From an uncultured Erythrobacteraceae bacterium (GTDB lineage: Bacteria > Pseudomonadota > Alphaproteobacteria > Sphingomonadales > Sphingomonadaceae): a stretch of 9,318 nt of DNA. Under the pieces are notes generated by a model, which was given only the letters and a program-made list of their open reading frames with translations, searched no databases and was not told where the DNA came from. How positions within the stretch are numbered: the stretch's first letter is position 1; each line of letters opens with the position of its first letter. This document shows, one piece after another, positions 4,938 through 9,318 of this stretch. The stretch is taken from positions 1 through 9,318 of the forward strand of contig CATMNW010000074.1 in assembly GCA_950071875.1 (NCBI GenBank), given 5' to 3'. The translations under genes were made by a program, and so were the position numbers.

Positions 4938-6406
4938 AGCTTGCGAAGTTGTGTGCTGCTGCGGGGATAGCCTGCGATGGTGAGGCCAATGTAACCGGCT
5001 TTGCGATCGACAACCGCAAGGTTGCGCCCGGGACCGTTTTCGGCGCGTTCCAGGGCGCGCAAGTCAACGGCGAGGATTTCATCCCTACCGCGATCGAGAG
5101 CGGCGCCGTGGCGGTGGTTGCGCGGCCAAAAGCAAAGGTCGAGGGTGCGATCCACATCGCAGATGACACGCCCCGACGTGCATTTGCTGCGCTGGCAGCG
5201 CAATTCTTCACCCCGGTTCCCGAGCATATCGTTTCCGTCACCGGCACCAATGGGAAGACTTCCACGGTAGAAATGACGCGTCAGATCTGGCGCATGGCGG
5301 GCGAACGGGCAGCCAGCATCGGGGCGCTTGGCGTTACGACGCCTGATGGAAGCGTATCCACCGGCCTTACCACGCCCGACATCGTTACATTCCTGTCCAA
5401 CCTCAGTGGCCTGGCGCGCGAAGGTGTCACGCATGTAGCCTACGAGGCATCAAGCCACGGTCTTTCGCAATTCCGCAACGAAGGCGTTCCTGTAAAGGCT
5501 GCGGGCTTCACGAATTTCAGCCGCGACCATCTCGATTACCACGCCGACATGGAAGAGTATTTCGCCGCCAAGATGCGGCTGTTCGACGAAGTGGTTTCTG
5601 ACGATGCGACGGCGGTTGTCTGGATGGGTTCCGGCGACAGTGGCTGGAATGCGCGTGCGGTGGAACATGCCGAGAAGCGCGGCCTGAAAGTCATGACTGT
5701 AGGCGAGCAGGGCGAAGCAATCAGCCTTATCAGGCGTGAGCCGACGCAGCTCGGCCAATCATTGACCGTCGAACACGCGGGGACGAGCCGAACGATCAAC
5801 CTGCCACTGATCGGTGCCTATCAGGTGTCGAATGCCCTTACTGCCGCAGGACTGGCCCTGGCGACCGGCATCGATGCCGGGCTGGTTTGGGACGGTGTTG
5901 CCCGTTTGCAGCCGGTTCGTGGCCGCCTCGAACGCGCGGTGATCGCACCGTCCGGAGCGCCGGTCTATATCGACTATGCCCATACGGCGGATGCACTGCA
6001 TGCCGCAATCACAGCATTGCGACCGCATGTCACAGGGCGCTTGATCACCGTCTTCGGCGCAGGGGGCGACCGCGACCATGGCAAGCGCGCTCCGATGGGT
6101 GAAGCTGCCGCCAGGGCGAGCGACCTCGTCATCGTTACCGATGACAACCCACGCGGTGAAGATGCTGCGGATATCCGCCGGCAGGTCCTTGAGGGAGCGC
6201 CATCGGCACGCGAAATAGGCGGCCGTCGCGAAGCAATCAAAGCAGCCATCGCCGAGGCGGGCGGGGACGACATCGTCCTCGTCGCCGGCAAGGGACATGA
6301 AACGGGTCAGATCATCGGATCGGGAGAGAACATGCGGGTGCTGCCCTTCGACGATGTCGAAGTCGCGCGCGAATGCGCGGCTGAAATTGCAAGAGGTGAC
6401 GCATGA
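4934..6406 (+). CDS. murE: UDP-MurNAc-tripeptide synthetase MurE (meso-DAP adding)
   Basis: MurE is a cytoplasmic Mur ligase that uses ATP to add the third amino acid to UDP-MurNAc-L-Ala-D-Glu. The 490 residues match the family. The N-terminal UDP-substrate domain (1 to about 95) includes FAIDNRKV and PGTVFGAFQG. The ATP-binding P-loop G104-T-N-G-K-T109 starts the central domain, and the C-terminal domain carries D404-N-P-R407 followed by G-E, the motif that distinguishes meso-diaminopimelate-adding from lysine-adding enzymes, then the GKGHE segment near the end. The organism should therefore have DAP-type peptidoglycan, as expected of a Gram-negative. GTG 4934 overlaps the ftsI stop (GTGA), with CGGAGG at 4921-4926 as ribosome binding site. 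Confidence 0.97.
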   Translation: MKLAKLCAAAGIACDGEANVTGFAIDNRKVAPGTVFGAFQGAQVNGEDFIPTAIESGAVAVVARPKAKVEGAIHIADDTPRRAFAALAAQFFTPVPEHIVSVTGTNGKTSTVEMTRQIWRMAGERAASIGALGVTTPDGSVSTGLTTPDIVTFLSNLSGLAREGVTHVAYEASSHGLSQFRNEGVPVKAAGFTNFSRDHLDYHADMEEYFAAKMRLFDEVVSDDATAVVWMGSGDSGWNARAVEHAEKRGLKVMTVGEQGEAISLIRREPTQLGQSLTVEHAGTSRTINLPLIGAYQVSNALTAAGLALATGIDAGLVWDGVARLQPVRGRLERAVIAPSGAPVYIDYAHTADALHAAITALRPHVTGRLITVFGAGGDRDHGKRAPMGEAAARASDLVIVTDDNPRGEDAADIRRQVLEGAPSAREIGGRREAIKAAIAEAGGDDIVLVAGKGHETGQIIGSGENMRVLPFDDVEVARECAAEIARGDA

Positions 6407-7869
6407 GTGCCGCCATTCTCCGACATCCGGCCTATATCGAATGGCCGGTCGATCCACGCGACCGCCTGCCGCTGACGCTTTGGGAAGCGAAAGCGATTGC
6501 AGAGGCAGTGGATGGGATAGCAAGTCACGACTTCCAGGTCGCAGGCGTCGAAATGGACAGCCGCGACGTCGTGAACGGCGATCTCTTCATTGCTCTCAAG
6601 GGCGAGGCGATGGACGGCCACCGTTTCCTCGACAAGGCATTTGCAAATGGCGCTGCGGGCGCAATCGTCGACCGCCCGGTGGATTACCCCCATATTCTGG
6701 TCGATGATACTACCGAAGCGCTGCGCCTGCTTGCCGCAGCAGCGCGCAATCGGGCCGAAGCCAGGATCATCGGTGTGACTGGCTCGGTCGGAAAGACCGG
6801 TGTGAAGGAAGCAATCTTCGCCTCGCTCGAACGCGCGAGCCGCGGCGCTGCGCACCGTTCCACGCGCAGCTATAACAACCACGTCGGCGTGCCTTTGAGC
6901 CTTGCCCGAATGCCTGCCCGCAGCCGGTTCGGCATCTTCGAAATGGGCATGAATCATGCCAGCGAGATCGAAGGGCTGACTGCGCAGGTCCGGCCGCATG
7001 TTGCGGTCATCACCACGATCGCGCCTGCACATATCGAGAACCTCGGCAGCATGAATGCTATCGCTGCTGCCAAGGCCGAGATTTTCAGCGGTCTGGAGCC
7101 TGGCGGCACAGCCGTCATCCCCGCCGATACGGAGCATTATGAACAGTTAAAGCTCGCGGCGCTCCGGGCGGGGGCGAATGTCGTGAGCTTCGGCCGCGCA
7201 CGGTTTGCCGATGTCCGCCTGCTGGATGCAATTCCGAGCGCCAATGGGGGCAGCCTTGTCACGTGCGAATTTCCCGAAGGCCGCCTTTGCTACACGGTTG
7301 CCGAACCGGGTGATCATTGGGTCGTCAATTCGCTTGCCGTGATGGCGGCAGTGCGCGCAGCGGGTGGCGATATGGCTGCCGCAGGCCTCGCCCTTGCAGA
7401 AATGGGCGGGCTGAAGGGTCGCGGTGCCCGTCACGGTATCAACGTGCCGGGTGGCAAGGCGCAATTGATCGATGAAAGCTATAATGCCAATCCCGCCAGC
7501 ATGCGCGCGACGCTTGCCCAGCTGGGGCAGACGCCGTCCGGGCGCCGCATCGCCGTACTGGGTTCGATGAAGGAGCTCGGTGACTTCGCACCGAAATTCC
7601 ATGCTGCGCTTGCCGAGCCGATCATCGCAGCCGATGTCGACTATGCGGTCCTAGTGGGCGACGAGATGGGTGCGCTGGCACGGGAACTGGGGAAACCGCA
7701 GAGCGGTGTCCTTGGCAAGCCCATCGCCTGGGCGCATTGCCGTAGTGCCGACGAGGCGATCGAACTGCTCGAGAACTTCGGCGTCGTCGCTGGCGATGCC
7801 GTGCTGGTCAAGGGGTCGAATTCGGTCGGACTCGGCCGGCTCGTGGAACACTTCACACGCGTCGGCTGA
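6403..7869 (+). CDS. murF: UDP-MurNAc-tripeptide--D-alanyl-D-alanine ligase MurF
   Basis: MurF completes the cytoplasmic precursor by joining D-Ala-D-Ala to UDP-MurNAc-tripeptide with ATP. The product has 488 residues, about 35 more than the Escherichia coli enzyme. An N-terminal stretch of roughly 22 residues, which includes AYIEWPVDPRDRLP, precedes the point where the family normally begins (LTLWEAKAIAEAVDG). The first domain has DSRDVVNGDLFIALKG, the P-loop is G127-S-V-G-K-T132 (the normal MurF variant of the Mur ligase loop), YNNHVGVPLSL follows it, and ESYNANPASMRA marks the C-terminal domain. ATG 6403 overlaps the murE stop (ATGA), with AGAGGTGA just upstream. The stop is followed by the only untranslated gap in the operon. 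Confidence 0.97.
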   Translation: MSAAILRHPAYIEWPVDPRDRLPLTLWEAKAIAEAVDGIASHDFQVAGVEMDSRDVVNGDLFIALKGEAMDGHRFLDKAFANGAAGAIVDRPVDYPHILVDDTTEALRLLAAAARNRAEARIIGVTGSVGKTGVKEAIFASLERASRGAAHRSTRSYNNHVGVPLSLARMPARSRFGIFEMGMNHASEIEGLTAQVRPHVAVITTIAPAHIENLGSMNAIAAAKAEIFSGLEPGGTAVIPADTEHYEQLKLAALRAGANVVSFGRARFADVRLLDAIPSANGGSLVTCEFPEGRLCYTVAEPGDHWVVNSLAVMAAVRAAGGDMAAAGLALAEMGGLKGRGARHGINVPGGKAQLIDESYNANPASMRATLAQLGQTPSGRRIAVLGSMKELGDFAPKFHAALAEPIIAADVDYAVLVGDEMGALARELGKPQSGVLGKPIAWAHCRSADEAIELLENFGVVAGDAVLVKGSNSVGLGRLVEHFTRVG

Positions 7870-7875
7870 CGCGAC

Positions 7876-7882
7876 GAGAGGA
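7876..7882 (+). promoter_or_regulatory. Ribosome binding site deciding the mraY TTG start
   Basis: GAGAGGA lies in the 17-base gap after murF and ends four bases before TTG 7887. It supports this rare start codon over later in-frame starts, which would cut into the first conserved segment of MraY. Confidence 0.6.
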
Positions 7883-7886
7883 CGAT

Positions 7887-8957
7887 TTGCTTTACCTTCT
7901 CGCCGAATGGTTGAACTTCGAAGGCGTCTTCAACCTCGTGCGCTATCAGACGTTCCGAGCCGGGGCGACGCTGATGACGGCGCTCATCATCGGGCTGGTC
8001 ATCGGCCCGCGCTTCATTGCGATGCTCCGCGTGCGCCAGGGGAAAGGTCAGCCGATCCGCGCCGATGGGCCGCAATCGCACCAGGCCAAGGTCGGAACCC
8101 CGACGATGGGCGGCTTGATGATCCTGATCAGCCTGTCGCTTGCGGTGCTGATCTGGATGGACCTTACCAACCCCTTCATCTGGGCGTGTCTGGCCGTGAC
8201 ACTAGGGTTTGGCCTGATCGGTTTCCTCGACGATTACGACAAGGTGTCCAAGGCCAGTCACAAGGGCGTTTCCGCCAGGGTGCGGCTGCTCATGGAATTC
8301 ATCGTCGCGGGGGCGGCAAGCTATCTGATCGTAAGCCAGATCAACACGTTTCTTTACGTTCCGTTCTTCAACGATCTCGGTCTCGAACTGGGCTTCTTCT
8401 ATTATATCTTCGCAGCCTTCGTGATCGTGGGGGCCGGAAACGCCGTGAATCTCACCGACGGGCTCGATGGTCTTGCAACCATGCCGGTAATCATCGCCGC
8501 GGGCACCTTCGCGCTCATCGCGTATCTGGTGGGCCGCGTCGATTATTCCGAATATCTTGGTATTCCTCACGTTGCAGGCGCAGGAGAGCTGGCGATTTTC
8601 TGCGCAGCGATCATGGGTGCGGGTCTTGCATTCCTGTGGTTCAATGCGCCTCCTGCAGCCGTTTTCATGGGTGACACCGGATCGTTGGCACTCGGCGGGG
8701 CGCTCGGCGCAATCGCGGTGGCAACGCACCACGAAGTCGTCCTTGCCATCGTCGGCGGGCTCTTCGTTTTCGAAGCCCTCAGCGTCATCATCCAGGTTTT
8801 CTGGTTCAAGCGCACCGGCAAGCGTGTGTTCCGCATGGCGCCGATCCATCATCACTTCGAACAACTGGGCTGGTCGGAAAGCAAGGTCGTGATCCGGTTC
8901 TGGATCGTCGCCATCATTCTGGCGCTCATGGGGCTCGCGACGCTCAAGCTGCGATGA
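7887..8957 (+). CDS. mraY: Phospho-N-acetylmuramoyl-pentapeptide transferase MraY
   Basis: MraY is the polytopic inner-membrane enzyme that transfers phospho-MurNAc-pentapeptide from UDP to undecaprenyl phosphate, making lipid I. The 356 residues and the many hydrophobic segments (about ten expected) fit the family. Catalytic and binding motifs are intact: D115-D116-Y-D-K119, the N188-L-T-D-G-L-D194-G block, the F-M-G-D263-T-G-S loop holding the third key aspartate, and H321-H-H-F-E325. The start is TTG 7887, judged from the adjacent GAGAGGA and from the normal MraY N-terminus LYLLAEWLNFEGVFNLVRYQTFRAG. This is the only gene in the operon that does not overlap the one before it. It overlaps murD (ATGA). 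Confidence 0.97.
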   Translation: MLYLLAEWLNFEGVFNLVRYQTFRAGATLMTALIIGLVIGPRFIAMLRVRQGKGQPIRADGPQSHQAKVGTPTMGGLMILISLSLAVLIWMDLTNPFIWACLAVTLGFGLIGFLDDYDKVSKASHKGVSARVRLLMEFIVAGAASYLIVSQINTFLYVPFFNDLGLELGFFYYIFAAFVIVGAGNAVNLTDGLDGLATMPVIIAAGTFALIAYLVGRVDYSEYLGIPHVAGAGELAIFCAAIMGAGLAFLWFNAPPAAVFMGDTGSLALGGALGAIAVATHHEVVLAIVGGLFVFEALSVIIQVFWFKRTGKRVFRMAPIHHHFEQLGWSESKVVIRFWIVAIILALMGLATLKLR

Positions 8958-9318
8958 TCACGTCGACCGCCTGGAAGGACAAGCGATACGCGGTGCTCGG
9001 CCTCGCGCGGTCCGGCCGGGCAACGGTCGACGCGTTGCTGAATGCCGGCGCGGACGTGCTGGTGTGGGACGACCGTGCGGAAGTGCGCGAACCTTACGCC
9101 GGGCGCTGCGCCATCGGCGATCCGCTGGAGGCGGACCTCACCGGATACACAGCCGTCGTCGTCAGCCCCGGCGTTCCGCTTAACACCCACCCGATGAAGC
9201 CACATGCCGACAGTTTCGGCGTGCCGGTCATCGGCGATATCGAACTTTTCGCGCAGGGCCGGGTGGAGCTCCCGCCGCACAAGGTCGTCGGCATTACCGG
9301 CACAAATGGAAAGTCGAC
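8954..9318 (+). CDS. murD: UDP-MurNAc-L-alanine--D-glutamate ligase MurD (3' truncated)
   Basis: MurD adds D-glutamate to UDP-MurNAc-L-Ala in the cytoplasm using ATP. ATG 8954 overlaps the mraY stop (ATGA), and the frame stays open for 121 codons to the window edge. The N-terminal domain is recognisable: the nucleotide-fold segment YAVLGLARSGRATVDALL (about 12-29), VSPGVP (about 72-77), and IGDIELF (about 95-101), which is typical of MurD. The Mur ligase P-loop begins GITGTNGKS and is interrupted by the end of the window. The central and C-terminal domains lie outside. No good Shine-Dalgarno sequence precedes it, so initiation probably depends on coupling to mraY. Confidence 0.95.
   Translation, partial: MITSTAWKDKRYAVLGLARSGRATVDALLNAGADVLVWDDRAEVREPYAGRCAIGDPLEADLTGYTAVVVSPGVPLNTHPMKPHADSFGVPVIGDIELFAQGRVELPPHKVVGITGTNGKS

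Noticed and set aside
6778..6798. MurF P-loop reading GSVGKT instead of GTNGKT, as a possible defect
   Set aside because: This variant is normal for MurF; the Walker lysine and threonine are present.
9296..9318. Apparent truncation of MurD
   Set aside because: The frame is open to the last base, so the cut is the window edge and not a mutation.
1..9318. Mobile elements, tRNA or rRNA genes, or a novel defence system
   Set aside because: No transposase, integrase, terminal repeats or RNA gene signatures were seen; the coding content is a conserved housekeeping cluster.

Overview
The window is the 5' two-thirds of a division and cell wall (dcw) cluster, read entirely on the + strand. The base composition is GC-rich. 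The gene order (mraZ, rsmH, ftsL, ftsI, murE, murF, mraY, murD), the protein flavour and a MurE with a diaminopimelate-type DNPR motif all point to a Gram-negative alphaproteobacterium. My best guess is Sphingomonadales, near Erythrobacter or its relatives. That placement is inference from protein style, not from a search.

Layout. Bases 1-180 hold the Pro/Ala/Thr-rich C-terminus of a gene that enters from the left. Bases 158-895 encode a predicted lipoprotein with a GldG/DUF4350-like domain. Bases 896-1238 are a 343-base control region without a gene. From about 1239 to the right edge runs one tightly packed operon: mraZ (transcription regulator of the cluster), rsmH (16S rRNA m4C1402 methyltransferase), ftsL and ftsI (septum machinery), murE and murF (addition of meso-diaminopimelate and D-Ala-D-Ala to UDP-MurNAc peptides), mraY (transfer to undecaprenyl phosphate, giving lipid I), and murD, which is cut off inside its P-loop by the window edge. 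Every junction in the operon overlaps by one or four bases, except a 17-base gap before mraY.

How the genes work together. MurD, MurE and MurF build the cytoplasmic UDP-MurNAc-pentapeptide in that order. MraY loads it onto the lipid carrier. FtsI crosslinks the final product at the septum, and FtsL belongs to the complex that activates septal synthesis. MraZ probably represses or tunes the whole transcript.

The most interesting signal is in the control region. Four identical CGGGA pentamers lie at 898-934, spaced 10, 12 and 10 bases. Six GGG-core pentamers in the opposite orientation lie at 1054-1109, spaced 10, 11, 9, 10 and 11 bases. Helically phased GGG repeats upstream of mraZ are what is known for MraZ operators (TGGGN with 5-base spacers in Escherichia coli). 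Here there appear to be ten of them in two opposed arrays on either side of a candidate promoter. The coding genes themselves are ordinary, and I found no mobile elements, CRISPR arrays or RNA genes.
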